Virus record (IMG/VR): IMGVR_UViG_3300050821_023990
Span: 1-31,932 of that record
Reading direction: 5' to 3' (one strand)
DNA from: a virus
Length of the DNA: 31,932 bases
Below the pieces are notes generated by a model. It ran no database searches and had not been told where the DNA came from. It worked only from the letters and a program-made list of their open reading frames with translations. Below are positions 12,329 through 19,295 of the stretch, piece after piece; the first letter of the stretch is position 1, and every line of letters begins with the position of its first letter. A program made the translations under genes and the position numbers.

Positions 12329-13636
12329 ATGATCGAGGTCCGTGGCGACGTGGATGTACGCGCAGTCGAGCAGCTCCAGCGGTGCGCCGAAGCCGGAGAC
12401 GCGGTCGCTGCCGTGATGTGCGCGGATGGCCACGTCGGCTACTCGCAGCCGATCGGCGGGGCCATTGCGTACCGCGACAAGATCAGCCCATCGGGTGTCG
12501 GCTACGACATCGGTTGTGGGAACAAGGCGGTGCAGACGAGGGTGCTCGCTGCCGATGTCGAGCTGCCGGCGATCATGGACGAGATCGTCCGTCGGATCAG
12601 CTTCGGTATGGGCCGTGTGAACGACGAGCCGATCGACCATCCGGTCCTCGACGCGATCCGCGATGCCGACTTCGCACCGCAACGCGGCCTTCGCGATCTC
12701 GCCGCGAAGCAGCTCGGCACTGTCGGAGCCGGCAATCACTACGTCGACCTGTTCCGCGACGACGACGGCTGGCTGTGGATCGGCGTGCATTTCGGCTCGC
12801 GCGGCTTCGGTCACAAGACGGCGTCCGGCTTCCTCGCCGTCGCTGAGGGCAAGCGCTTCGGCGAGCACGCCACGGAGGGCGAGATGGACTCGCCGCCGAT
12901 CCTGTTCGACACCTCCTCGGACCTCGGGCAGGCGTACATCGCGGCGATGACGCTCGCGGGTGACTACGCCTACGCCGGCCGCGACGTCGTGGTCGACAAG
13001 GTGCTGGAGATCCTCGGCGCGACGAGCACCTACGAGGTCCACAATCACCACAACTTCGCGTGGCGCGAGACGCATTTCGGCGAGGACATGTGGGTGATCC
13101 GCAAGGGCTGCACCCCGGCGATGCCGGGTCAGCAGGGCTTCGTCGGCGCGACGATGGGCGAGCCATCGGTGATCCTCGAAGGCATCGAGTCGGACGCCTC
13201 CGCGTCGCTGCTCTACTCGACGGTCCACGGCGCCGGCCGCGTCATGTCGCGCACGCAGGCTGCTGGCAAGTCCAAGCGCCGGAAGGTGTGGGAATGTAGC
13301 GAGCGCGACTGCGCGTACCGCGCCCCGCTCGACCGCCAACGCGAGGGCGGTGGCCCGATCCCGTGCCCGGAGCACCAGGGTATCCGCAAGATGCAGAAGC
13401 GGTGGCTGACCGAAAAGGTCCGCGACGGCGAGATCGACTGGACGGCGACGCTCGCTGACCTGGCCGCGGCCGGCATCGAGCTGCGCGGCGGCGCCGCTGA
13501 TGAGGCCCCTGGCGCCTACAAGCGCCTCGACGTCGTGCTCGATCACCACGCAGACACGATCCGCGTCCTTCACCGTCTTCACCCGATTGGGGTCGCGATG
13601 GCCGGGCCCGACACCTACGACCCCTTCAAGGACTGA
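12329..13636 (+). CDS. rtcB: RtcB-type RNA ligase
   Basis: RtcB joins RNA 2',3'-cyclic-phosphate or 3'-phosphate ends to 5'-OH ends using GTP and Mn2+. The start at 12329 follows AAGGAGA. Of 435 residues, the family motifs are present in order: GHVGYSQPIGG, GYDIGCG (D60, C63), GAGNHY (H137), GVHFGSRGFG (H154), NHHNF (H240/H241) and HGAGRVMSR with H300 as the expected guanylylated histidine. An insertion after this motif carries CSERDC and CPEH, a probable zinc knuckle not typical of the E. coli enzyme. In a phage, RtcB can repair tRNAs cut by host anticodon nucleases; its substrate here is inferred. Confidence 0.93.
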   Translation: MIEVRGDVDVRAVEQLQRCAEAGDAVAAVMCADGHVGYSQPIGGAIAYRDKISPSGVGYDIGCGNKAVQTRVLAADVELPAIMDEIVRRISFGMGRVNDEPIDHPVLDAIRDADFAPQRGLRDLAAKQLGTVGAGNHYVDLFRDDDGWLWIGVHFGSRGFGHKTASGFLAVAEGKRFGEHATEGEMDSPPILFDTSSDLGQAYIAAMTLAGDYAYAGRDVVVDKVLEILGATSTYEVHNHHNFAWRETHFGEDMWVIRKGCTPAMPGQQGFVGATMGEPSVILEGIESDASASLLYSTVHGAGRVMSRTQAAGKSKRRKVWECSERDCAYRAPLDRQREGGGPIPCPEHQGIRKMQKRWLTEKVRDGEIDWTATLADLAAAGIELRGGAADEAPGAYKRLDVVLDHHADTIRVLHRLHPIGVAMAGPDTYDPFKD

Positions 13637-13653
13637 GCTGTCGTGCTTGTCCA

Positions 13654-13677
13654 GTCACCAGGAGGTGACGGGGCGTG
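13654..13677 (+). promoter_or_regulatory. Shine-Dalgarno sequence inside a hairpin, before GTG 13675
   Basis: GTCACC (13654-13659), loop AGGA, GGTGAC (13664-13669) form a perfect hairpin. The run AGGAGGTGA (13660-13668), complementary to the 16S rRNA tail over nine bases, lies in loop and stem. GTG 13675 follows after six bases. It is the strongest ribosome binding site in the window and is sequestered in structure. Confidence 0.65.
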
Positions 13678-14001
13678 AGCGTTCATGTGACAAGTCGGCG
13701 CCCGGCCGTTCTGTCCTGGTGCTACCACGATCCAAGCCCTGGTCGCGAGGGATTGGAGAGAGCGATGCTGAAGCCAGGCTATTTGCCGAATGGTGCGCCG
13801 ATGATCGACGTGAGGGACGTCGAAGGCGGCCTGCTTGGGGAGGGACTGGTGCAGGTTCTTGCCGATGGTCGGCCGGCACGGGTGGCGTGGCTGCCGAATG
13901 GTGAGCGGCACGACTACGAGGCGTCGGAGGCGCGTGAGATGGCGGACGCGTTGAACCGTCTCGCGGCGGTCACCGACTACCTGAATCGTGAGCTGTTCTG
14001 A
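13675..14001 (+). CDS. Hypothetical 108-residue protein
   Basis: GTG 13675 is chosen because of the perfect Shine-Dalgarno six bases upstream. ATG 13765, after GGAGAGAG, is an alternative that gives 78 residues beginning MLKPGYLPNGAPMIDVRDV. The conserved-looking part is strand-rich (GEGLVQVLADGRPARVAWLP) with a terminal helix (ASEAREMADALNRLAAVTD). The family is not recognised. It lies directly downstream of rtcB and is probably cotranscribed. Confidence 0.58.
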   Translation: MSVHVTSRRPAVLSWCYHDPSPGREGLERAMLKPGYLPNGAPMIDVRDVEGGLLGEGLVQVLADGRPARVAWLPNGERHDYEASEAREMADALNRLAAVTDYLNRELF

Positions 14002-14324
14002 TGAGGCGGCAGCGAACCGCCCGTGTGGGGGGGTCCGATGGCACCCGCGCACTGCGATCCAGTTGTACGGTCCCGTTTGCCCGAGAGTTGCTGTCCGAGA
14101 GGGGAAACGAACGGACGGCAGGCATGCTCGGGTCCCGGCCCACGGTGCCCCAGGCGCGTCCGTCCCCCAGCCTGGGGCACCGGGTCCAGTCGCTCCCGAA
14201 GTCTCACCTGTCGGCGCCCCCCTGAAACGGCGAACGCCCCACCGGCAGTACCGGCAGGGCGTCCACGTGAGCGAGTCGCTACCTCGACGTGGAACCTTGT
14301 CACCGGGACCGGATGGAGCAACGC
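14002..14324 (+). other. Gene-free structured region, candidate noncoding RNA or structured leader
   Basis: No open frame here reads like a protein. Four stem-loops follow one another: GGCGG/CCGCC (14005-14021); a long imperfect hairpin with outer CCCGAG/CTCGGG and an inner 10-pair helix (14080-14132, loop 14098-14111); a perfect 12-bp hairpin (14143-14182); and ACGCCC/GGGCGT enclosing CCGG/CCGG (14234-14262). A run of seven G lies at 14027-14033. No T-run follows the hairpins, so an intrinsic terminator is not obvious. It ends at the ribosome binding site of the 14325 gene. Confidence 0.5.
14143..14182. repeat. Perfect 12-bp inverted repeat in the structured region
   Basis: CGGTGCCCCAGG (14143-14154) pairs with CCTGGGGCACCG (14171-14182) around a 16-nt loop. 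It is the longest perfect stem I found in the window. Confidence 0.85.
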
Positions 14325-14747
14325 ATGAGGATCAGTCGCATCGCAGAGCTGCCGCTCGAGGCGCGCACCCTGCTCGCTCGGGCGAGCGTGATAGCGGAGG
14401 CGCCGGGGGTGAGCTTCATCCCGTCGGGCCGTCACGAGCACGACACGAAAGCGCCGACGACAGGGACGGGCATGCCGCTGTACGACCGCATGCTTCACCG
14501 CTTCCTCACCACCAACGACATGGACACCGCGATCAGATGGGCCGAAGCGGAACTCCACTCGACATCGCACTCCGCACCGCCGCCGAGACTGACGTTCAAG
14601 CAGCGGATCTTGATCCGCTGGGAAGGGCATAGCTGCGAAGCGGTCGCGCAAGCGGAAGGCATCCACCGCACCACGATCTGGCGGTGGCGCCGCGAGGCGA
14701 AGCTCGACCCCGCAGACGGCACCGAGCTGGAGAGGAATTCCGCGTGA
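14325..14747 (+). CDS. HTH-domain protein, possible terminase-small-subunit-like
   Basis: ATG 14325 follows GGAG (14315-14318). The 140-residue protein has a helical N-terminal part (AELPLEARTLLARASVIAEA) and a middle with DRMLHRFLTTNDMDTAIRWA. Its C-terminal HTH (residues 88-125: LTFKQRILIRWEGHSCEAVA, QAEGIHRTTIWRWRREAKL) resembles the HTH of transposase/resolvase-like proteins and some small terminase subunits. A better terminase candidate lies at 17137, so I favour a regulator or DNA-binding accessory protein. The stop overlaps GTG 14744. Confidence 0.62.
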   Translation: MRISRIAELPLEARTLLARASVIAEAPGVSFIPSGRHEHDTKAPTTGTGMPLYDRMLHRFLTTNDMDTAIRWAEAELHSTSHSAPPPRLTFKQRILIRWEGHSCEAVAQAEGIHRTTIWRWRREAKLDPADGTELERNSA

Positions 14748-15169
14748 GCGTCGTGTACGCTGTTGCAGACGTCGGCGGTCGAGCTATGTCCGAACGCCCC
14801 TTCCGCCCCCGGACACGCGAGGGCCACATGCAACAGACGGCCGCCCCTCCAGCGTGCTCTCCCGGCTGCTTGTGCTCGCAGCATTTCGGCTTGGCCGAAT
14901 ACATGCATCGGCTTACCGGGAAGGACTACGGGCTCCCGAGAGCGCCGCTTGCCGGCCGGGAGCATCGCCTGAACGTGCAGACGATCGGGCCGACGCCTGA
15001 CAATGTCGTCCCCCTCCCGATCGTCAAGAGCTGCGATGGCACGATGACGTGTCCCTGCGAGCCGTGTGCGGCTGACCGAGCGGAGCGCGTGCGACGTGGC
15101 GGTCAAGGGGCGGGACCGTCGCAGATCGCGCCAAAGCCCCCTCGTGCACTCCGTGGAGCGGCGGCGTGA
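14744..15169 (+). CDS. Cys-rich hypothetical protein, 141 residues
   Basis: GTG 14744 overlaps the previous stop; ATG 14786 and ATG 14828 are alternatives. Two Cys clusters are visible: CSPGCLCSQHF (about residues 45-55) and CDGTMTCPCEPCAAD (about 101-115), likely zinc sites. Between them lies MHRLTGKDYGLPR. The C-terminus is basic and low-complexity. No family is recognised. Confidence 0.55.
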   Translation: MSVVYAVADVGGRAMSERPFRPRTREGHMQQTAAPPACSPGCLCSQHFGLAEYMHRLTGKDYGLPRAPLAGREHRLNVQTIGPTPDNVVPLPIVKSCDGTMTCPCEPCAADRAERVRRGGQGAGPSQIAPKPPRALRGAAA

Positions 15170-15363
15170 CCTGGAGCGAGCGTCTTGCACGACGCGATCC
15201 GGGCGTCGAGGAACTGCGCCTGCGCGATACCGACGAGGTGATCGGCCACGTCCGCCTCAGAGAGGCGCCCGACACGGGGTGCCTCGCACCCGTCGTAGAT
15301 CTCGCCTCGCGTCGTCGCAGATCGCCCGGCCCTGACCGTGGAGCGGCGTAGACTCCAGGGCAT
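15103..15363 (-). CDS. Possible reverse-strand protein, 86 residues
   Basis: Read in reverse from ATG 15363. The middle reads well (RGEIYDGCEAPRVGRLSEAD, VADHLVGIAQAQFLDARI) and has higher third-position GC than the forward reading of the same bases. The start codon shares CATG with the forward ATG at 15362, the same geometry as at 11516-11519. It conflicts with the forward candidate at 15166; I cannot decide between them by eye. Confidence 0.35.
   Translation of the reverse strand: MPWSLRRSTVRAGRSATTRGEIYDGCEAPRVGRLSEADVADHLVGIAQAQFLDARIASCKTLAPGHAAAPRSARGGFGAICDGPAP
15166..15351 (+). CDS. Possible small forward gene, 61 residues
   Basis: GTG 15166 overlaps the stop of the preceding gene, which fits the operon style. 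The product MTWSERLARRDPGVEELRLR followed by DTDEVIGHVRLREAPDTGCL could be a short beta-rich protein, but its third-position GC is lower than for neighbours and a reverse-strand reading competes. Confidence 0.35.
   Translation: MTWSERLARRDPGVEELRLRDTDEVIGHVRLREAPDTGCLAPVVDLASRRRRSPGPDRGAA
15349..15354 (+). promoter_or_regulatory. TAGACT -10-like box 7 nt before an ATG
   Basis: TAGACT lies 7 bases before ATG 15362, which has no Shine-Dalgarno sequence. This geometry fits a leaderless transcript as used by many high-GC Gram-positive hosts. The TAG is also the stop codon of the 15166 candidate. No -35 box is visible. Confidence 0.35.
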
Positions 15364-15565
15364 GCGCGAGCACGATCCGCTCCTGCATGAGGTTGCGACA
15401 GCGCTCCGCGACTTGAGCGCGCGGGTCGTTGCCGTGCGCCCGGACGTCTCCGACGATGATCGGTGGCAGGCGGTCGATGACGCAACCGACCGCGCAGAGG
15501 CCGTGCTCGCCCGCGTGGTGGAGCGCGAGGGAGACATCGTCCCGCCGCCCGCCGCCCCGGCGTAG
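15362..15565 (+). CDS. Hypothetical 67-residue helical protein
   Basis: ATG 15362. The product MREHDPLLHEVATALRDLSA followed by RVVAVRPDVSDDDRWQAVDD and ATDRAEAVLARVVEREGDI is an amphipathic helical bundle with a Pro/Ala tail. Base composition by codon position supports coding. A TAGACT box just upstream suggests leaderless expression. The function is unknown. Confidence 0.6.
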   Translation: MREHDPLLHEVATALRDLSARVVAVRPDVSDDDRWQAVDDATDRAEAVLARVVEREGDIVPPPAAPA

Positions 15566-15568
15566 AAT
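15563..15568 (+). promoter_or_regulatory. TAGAAT -10-like box 9 nt before an ATG
   Basis: TAGAAT lies 9 bases before ATG 15578 and overlaps the stop of the previous gene, repeating the arrangement at 15349-15364. No -35 box is visible. Confidence 0.35.
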
Positions 15569-15577
15569 GGCGGGGGC

Positions 15578-15763
15578 ATGAATGAGGACCGCTCCTTCTT
15601 CCGAGCCTCGGACTTCGTCGCAGACGACGGCCCGGTGCATCACTTCGTCATCACGCAGCATGGCGTGAAGCGCGAGCGCATCAGCGCCGTTGTCGAGGCC
15701 ATGAACCGGTCGAGCGTGCCGCTCCGGCCGCCATCGGGCACGTCGCCTCGCATTCCCTCGTAG
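15578..15763 (+). CDS. Hypothetical 61-residue protein
   Basis: ATG 15578, preceded by GGCGGGGGC, a weak ribosome binding site. The product MNEDRSFFRASDFVADDGPV then HHFVITQHGVKRERISAVVE begins with strands and ends in a Pro/Ser-rich tail. Third-position GC is high. A reverse-strand frame over 15640-15831 also reads tolerably. It is the last gene before the boundary with the late region. Confidence 0.5.
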   Translation: MNEDRSFFRASDFVADDGPVHHFVITQHGVKRERISAVVEAMNRSSVPLRPPSGTSPRIPS

Positions 15764-15808
15764 ATCTTCGCTGCCCGTCGACCGTAGGGTCCATGGGGCG
15801 GCGTCGCC

Positions 15809-15827
15809 CTGACGCCTCTGGCGTCAG
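15809..15827. terminator. Terminator-like hairpin at the module boundary
   Basis: CTGACGCC (15809-15816) pairs perfectly with GGCGTCAG (15820-15827), loop TCT. It lies 46 bases after the last small gene. There is no T-run, so efficiency is uncertain. Confidence 0.5.
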
Positions 15828-15942
15828 TCATATCCGCCCGGTGGCGCCGGGCCGCGGGTAGCTCCCGCACACGTTCCGCCGCTCGTGTTCAAGCGGTGCT
15901 GCACGGGGTTAGTCGCCGTGTCGCAAAGGGTCTCGCCAGCCG

Positions 15943-15966
15943 CCCGCCGGGATCGACTCCGGCGGG
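15943..15966. terminator. Second strong hairpin before the late genes
   Basis: CCCGCCGG (15943-15950) pairs perfectly with CCGGCGGG (15959-15966), loop GATCGACT, followed by ATATT. It could be a terminator or a leader structure of the gene at 16002. The rest of 15764-16001 shows no convincing gene; a late promoter is expected here but I cannot point to one. Confidence 0.45.
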
Positions 15967-16001
15967 ATATTGACCTTCACCCCCGACGAGGAGGACGTTC
16001 C

Positions 16002-17129
16002 ATGCCTGGGACTCGGCTGTTGAAGAACGCCGGCCTCTATCAGGGCACGCATAACCGGTATGACGCGGTCACGTTGCAGATCGTGACGACGACGTCGACT
16101 GGTGAGCAGCTGGTGCACAACTCGCTCACGGATACCGACGCGGCCGCGATCCGTGACGGGCTGTTGAAGACGCATCCGCTGCCGCAGCCCACACCGACGC
16201 CGACTCCTCCTGCGCCGCAGCCGCCAGCTCCGGTTACTTCATCGAAGCCGTCGCTTGGCCTGGTCGCCGCACCGGATTGGCTCGCCGCGCTGAACGCCGG
16301 TATCGCGGCTATCCGTCCGAGACTCGTCCGTCTCGACAGCGCCCGGATGAGCCTCACGTCGTCGCTGACGTCGCCGACGATCGCGGCCGTGAAGGCGGCG
16401 CGTGCTGACCCGGTGCTGCTGTGGTCGGACTGGACGCCGGCGAGCACGCCGTCGATGATCCGTGCGTGTGCCGACAAGTTCAGACTTCGCTACGTCGAGG
16501 TCGGCAACGAGGACTTCTACGACTACGCCGGCAAGTCCACGAGCTCGTCACAGGCGCGATCGACGGCGACCGCCTATGCGCTCCAGATCAAGGCGATCCA
16601 CTCAGCGCTCGCCGGCACTGGCTGCCAGGTCCTCGCCCAGGCCGACTGGCCGAGTTGGGGAGGGGTCGAGGTCGACGCGATCAAGGCCGCCGTCCCGAAC
16701 TTCCCCGACTACGTCGACGGCATCACGATCCACCCGTATGTCGACGACGTCGCCCGCATCCAAACGATGCTGCTGCGCTGGGTCGCTCTCGGCGGCAGAC
16801 GCGACAAGCCGGTGTGGGCGACGGAGTGGGGGATCGCCACCGACGATGGCCGCAGCTTGACGCCGAAGGAGCCGAAGGCGGGCACGATCTACGGCCGGCC
16901 GAACAACCTCACCTACGAGCAGGCAGCGGTCTTGGTCCGGCCGACGTATGAGCGCATCAAGGCGGCATGCAACCTCGCAGCATTCTTCGCCTACCAGGAC
17001 CGTGACCAGCGAGCGTCGGGAGCAAGCGTGGACCCGGAGCACTACTTCGGCGTCAACCAGCTCACAGCCGGCAAGCCAGGTCCGCCGAAGCCGTTCTATG
17101 CCGACGCGATCAAGGCGCTGGGGGCGTAA
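16002..17129 (+). CDS. Clan-A-like glycoside hydrolase (TIM barrel) with Pro-rich linker
   Basis: ATG 16002 follows GAGGAGGA (15988-15995). The protein has 375 residues: a short N-terminal domain (1-56), a linker of P, T, Q and A (59-78), then a barrel. Hallmarks are YVEVGNED with E170 as likely acid/base, GITIHPYV in between, and PVWATEWGI with E275 as likely nucleophile, the spacing expected for GH clan A (GH39, GH5 or Asl1-like families). No signal peptide is visible. It sits directly upstream of the terminase genes, an unusual place; it may be a virion-associated or lysis-related polysaccharide hydrolase. The substrate is unknown. Confidence 0.75.
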   Translation: MPGTRLLKNAGLYQGTHNRYDAVTLQIVTTTSTGEQLVHNSLTDTDAAAIRDGLLKTHPLPQPTPTPTPPAPQPPAPVTSSKPSLGLVAAPDWLAALNAGIAAIRPRLVRLDSARMSLTSSLTSPTIAAVKAARADPVLLWSDWTPASTPSMIRACADKFRLRYVEVGNEDFYDYAGKSTSSSQARSTATAYALQIKAIHSALAGTGCQVLAQADWPSWGGVEVDAIKAAVPNFPDYVDGITIHPYVDDVARIQTMLLRWVALGGRRDKPVWATEWGIATDDGRSLTPKEPKAGTIYGRPNNLTYEQAAVLVRPTYERIKAACNLAAFFAYQDRDQRASGASVDPEHYFGVNQLTAGKPGPPKPFYADAIKALGA

Positions 17130-17136
17130 GGGTGCC

Positions 17137-17691
17137 GTGAGACGTCAGTGCAAGGGGGAGACCCGAAGCGGCAAGCCGTGCGGGGCCCCGCCGCTGAAGC
17201 CAGGCACCGTGATCGCAGGCGTCGCGGTCAGCGGCGAGTGGTGTCGCCAACACGACGAAGATCTTCCATCTTCGGCCAAGATCGACCGTACGCGCACGCC
17301 CGAGCAGATGGGTGGGCGTCCTCCGTTGCCGAAGCCGACAGATGTGGCGCGCCGCCTCGTGGAGGAGAACGTGGCGGCGGTGCTGCGTCCGCACTTCAAG
17401 GCGTTGGGCTTGCACTTGAACGACGACGGCACGATCACGCCGCTGGAGCGTGGCGCGATCATCACGGGGGAGTCGAAGGAGGGCACGGTCGTCCCTTCGG
17501 TGATCGAGGATCTCGCGGCGCAGATCGCGGCGGCGGAGAAGCTGCTGGACCGTGTGTACGGCCGTCCGAAGCAGCAGACTGAGATCTCGGGGCCTGATGG
17601 CGGACCGCTTGAGGTGCGTCGTGATCTGTCGAGGCTGAGCGCCGATGATCTGAAGGCGGCGGAGGAGCTGGCTCGCAAGCTGGAGGCGTAG
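17137..17691 (+). CDS. Probable terminase small subunit
   Basis: GTG 17137 starts a 184-residue product; it ends one base before the large terminase. The N-terminus has a Cys/His site (CKGETRSGKPC...WCRQHDED) as in other proteins opening actinophage terminase modules, then GGRPPLPKPTDVARRLVEEN, an all-helical region (AVLRPHFKALGL; IEDLAAQIAAAEKLLDRVYG) and RPKQQTEISGPDGGP. TerS proteins bind the packaging site and recruit TerL. The assignment rests on position and overall pattern, because TerS sequences diverge strongly. Confidence 0.72.
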   Translation: MRRQCKGETRSGKPCGAPPLKPGTVIAGVAVSGEWCRQHDEDLPSSAKIDRTRTPEQMGGRPPLPKPTDVARRLVEENVAAVLRPHFKALGLHLNDDGTITPLERGAIITGESKEGTVVPSVIEDLAAQIAAAEKLLDRVYGRPKQQTEISGPDGGPLEVRRDLSRLSADDLKAAEELARKLEA

Positions 17692-19287
17692 ATGCTCGCG
17701 ACGTTGCCGTCGTTGGACGAGGTGGTGGCAGAGCAGGCTCGCAGGAGTCTGCGCGAGTTCATCCGGCAGGCGTGGTCGATCGTCGAGCCCGGCACCGCCT
17801 ACAGCCACAACTGGCATATCGACGCGATCTGCGAGCACCTCGAAGCAGCGACCTCTGGTGCGATCCGGCGGTTGATCATCAACATCCCGCCGCGCACGAT
17901 GAAGTCGATCTCGGTGTCGGTCATGTGGCCCGCCTGGGTGTGGCTCACGAAGCCCGAGACGCGGTGGATGTTCGCTTCCTACGCGCAGGATCTTGCGACC
18001 GAGCACTCCGTCAACTGCCGGGCGATCATCGAGCACCCGGGATCGGACTTCAACGAGGACGCGACGCTGCTGGAGCGCGTCGGCTACCGCGGCCTTCTCG
18101 CTCTGCTCGGCGAGGACTGGACGCTCGAGGACGACGACAACCAGAAGACGAAGTTCCGCAACACTCGTCGCGGTTACCGGTTTGCCACCTCCGTCGACGG
18201 CCGCGGCACCGGCATGGGCGGTGACTTCGTGGTCGTCGACGACCCGCACAACGTCAAGGAAGCGGAGTCGGACACCAAGCGCGAGGCAGCGTGCCGGTGG
18301 TGGGACCGGACGCTGGCGTCGCGGAATAACACGCCGAAGCAGGGCGTGCGGGTGCTGGTGATGCAGCGCGTCCACGAGGAGGACGTGACAGGCCATGTGC
18401 TCTCGAAGGCCGGCGAGGCGATCGAGGGTGAGGCTGGCTGGTGGCATCTGTGCCTGCCGATGGAGTACGAGCCGTCGCATCCGTTCGTGTGGCCAGACGA
18501 TCCACGAACGAAGGCTGGCGAGCTGCTGTGGGACGACCGTCTCGGCCCTGTCGAGGTGGCCGAGCTGAAGCGCGATCTCGGCCCGTATGCCGCCGCAGGC
18601 CAGCTTCAGCAGCGTCCCGCCCCTGCTGAGGGCGGGGTCATCAAGACCCGCTGGTTCAGATACTTCGACCCGGACGGCGAACTGCCGACCTTCACATCGG
18701 TCCTTCAAAGCTGGGACACGGCATTGAAGGACAAGCAGACCTCCGACTACACCGTCGGCCACGTGTGGGGAATCCATCTCGCGCGCCGCTACCTGCTGCG
18801 CTCAGTGCGTGGCCGGTGGGGGTTGGCGGACACGATCGAAGAGGTCCGCAACCTCTCGCGGTGGGTCCAGAACCACTATCCGGCTCACAGCGCGCATCAG
18901 ATCCTCGTCGAGAACCGAGCGAACGGCGTCGAGGTCATCGCCGCGTTGCAGCACGAGATCCCCGGCGTCCTGCCCGTCGACCCGAACCGCGACAAGGTGC
19001 TCCGCGCCCGCGCGATCGAGCCGCAGTTGGCGGCCGGGAACGTGTACCTGCCTGGCCACGGCAACCACGACGGCAGCGGCCCCGACACAGCCCGCACACC
19101 GGGGTGGGTGCAAGAGCTGCTGGCGGAGTGCGCGAGCTTCCCGTTCAGCAGCCATGACGACCAGGTCGACGCGATGACGCAGGCGTTGGACCCGGCGCGG
19201 ATGCTGACGCCGCCGCCGGCTGGTGTGGCCGCGACCGGCGGCGTATCGGTGGGGCGTGACCCGTATAGCGGATCGGACTTCGGATAG
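17692..19287 (+). CDS. terL: Terminase large subunit
   Basis: The 531-residue packaging motor and nuclease has a Walker-A-like PPRTMKS (66-72), a Walker B DFVVVDDPH (178-186) with the neighbouring GRGTGMGGD, and a C-terminal RNase-H-fold nuclease with QSWDTALKD (first Asp, about 342), VENRANGVEV and SSHDDQVDAMTQAL (late Asp pair). This is the Terminase_6 type. ATG 17692 follows the TAG of the small subunit directly. A hairpin at 18616-18636 lies at the ATPase-nuclease junction. The last 25 residues are a loose tail. Confidence 0.95.
   Translation: MLATLPSLDEVVAEQARRSLREFIRQAWSIVEPGTAYSHNWHIDAICEHLEAATSGAIRRLIINIPPRTMKSISVSVMWPAWVWLTKPETRWMFASYAQDLATEHSVNCRAIIEHPGSDFNEDATLLERVGYRGLLALLGEDWTLEDDDNQKTKFRNTRRGYRFATSVDGRGTGMGGDFVVVDDPHNVKEAESDTKREAACRWWDRTLASRNNTPKQGVRVLVMQRVHEEDVTGHVLSKAGEAIEGEAGWWHLCLPMEYEPSHPFVWPDDPRTKAGELLWDDRLGPVEVAELKRDLGPYAAAGQLQQRPAPAEGGVIKTRWFRYFDPDGELPTFTSVLQSWDTALKDKQTSDYTVGHVWGIHLARRYLLRSVRGRWGLADTIEEVRNLSRWVQNHYPAHSAHQILVENRANGVEVIAALQHEIPGVLPVDPNRDKVLRARAIEPQLAAGNVYLPGHGNHDGSGPDTARTPGWVQELLAECASFPFSSHDDQVDAMTQALDPARMLTPPPAGVAATGGVSVGRDPYSGSDFG
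18616..18636. repeat. GC hairpin inside terL at the ATPase-nuclease junction
   Basis: CCCGCCC (18616-18622) pairs with GGGCGGG (18630-18636), loop CTGCTGA, encoding RPAPAEGG. It is similar in form to the module-boundary hairpins, though the peptide is also common in other terminases. Confidence 0.6.
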
Positions 19288-19295
19288 GAGCGCAC

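Noticed and set aside
12233-13582. 449-residue reverse frame opposite rtcB
   Set aside because: Complete antisense of an unmistakable RtcB gene; the product is made of D/R/V/H repeats without domain features.
13988-14632. 214-residue forward frame across the structured region
   Set aside because: Low-complexity P/R/G/H sequence that then runs out of frame through the HTH gene at 14325. The hairpins explain the composition better.
15640-15831. Reverse frame of 63 residues containing IYEG, reminiscent of IYDG in the 15103-15363 reverse frame and IYDE in the 23174 gene
   Set aside because: The similarity is limited to a few residues, it overlaps the forward gene at 15578 whose codon composition is equally good, and its start lies beside a terminator-like hairpin.
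17110-18777. 555-residue reverse frame opposite the terminase genes
   Set aside because: Antisense shadow of the terminase genes; no motifs.
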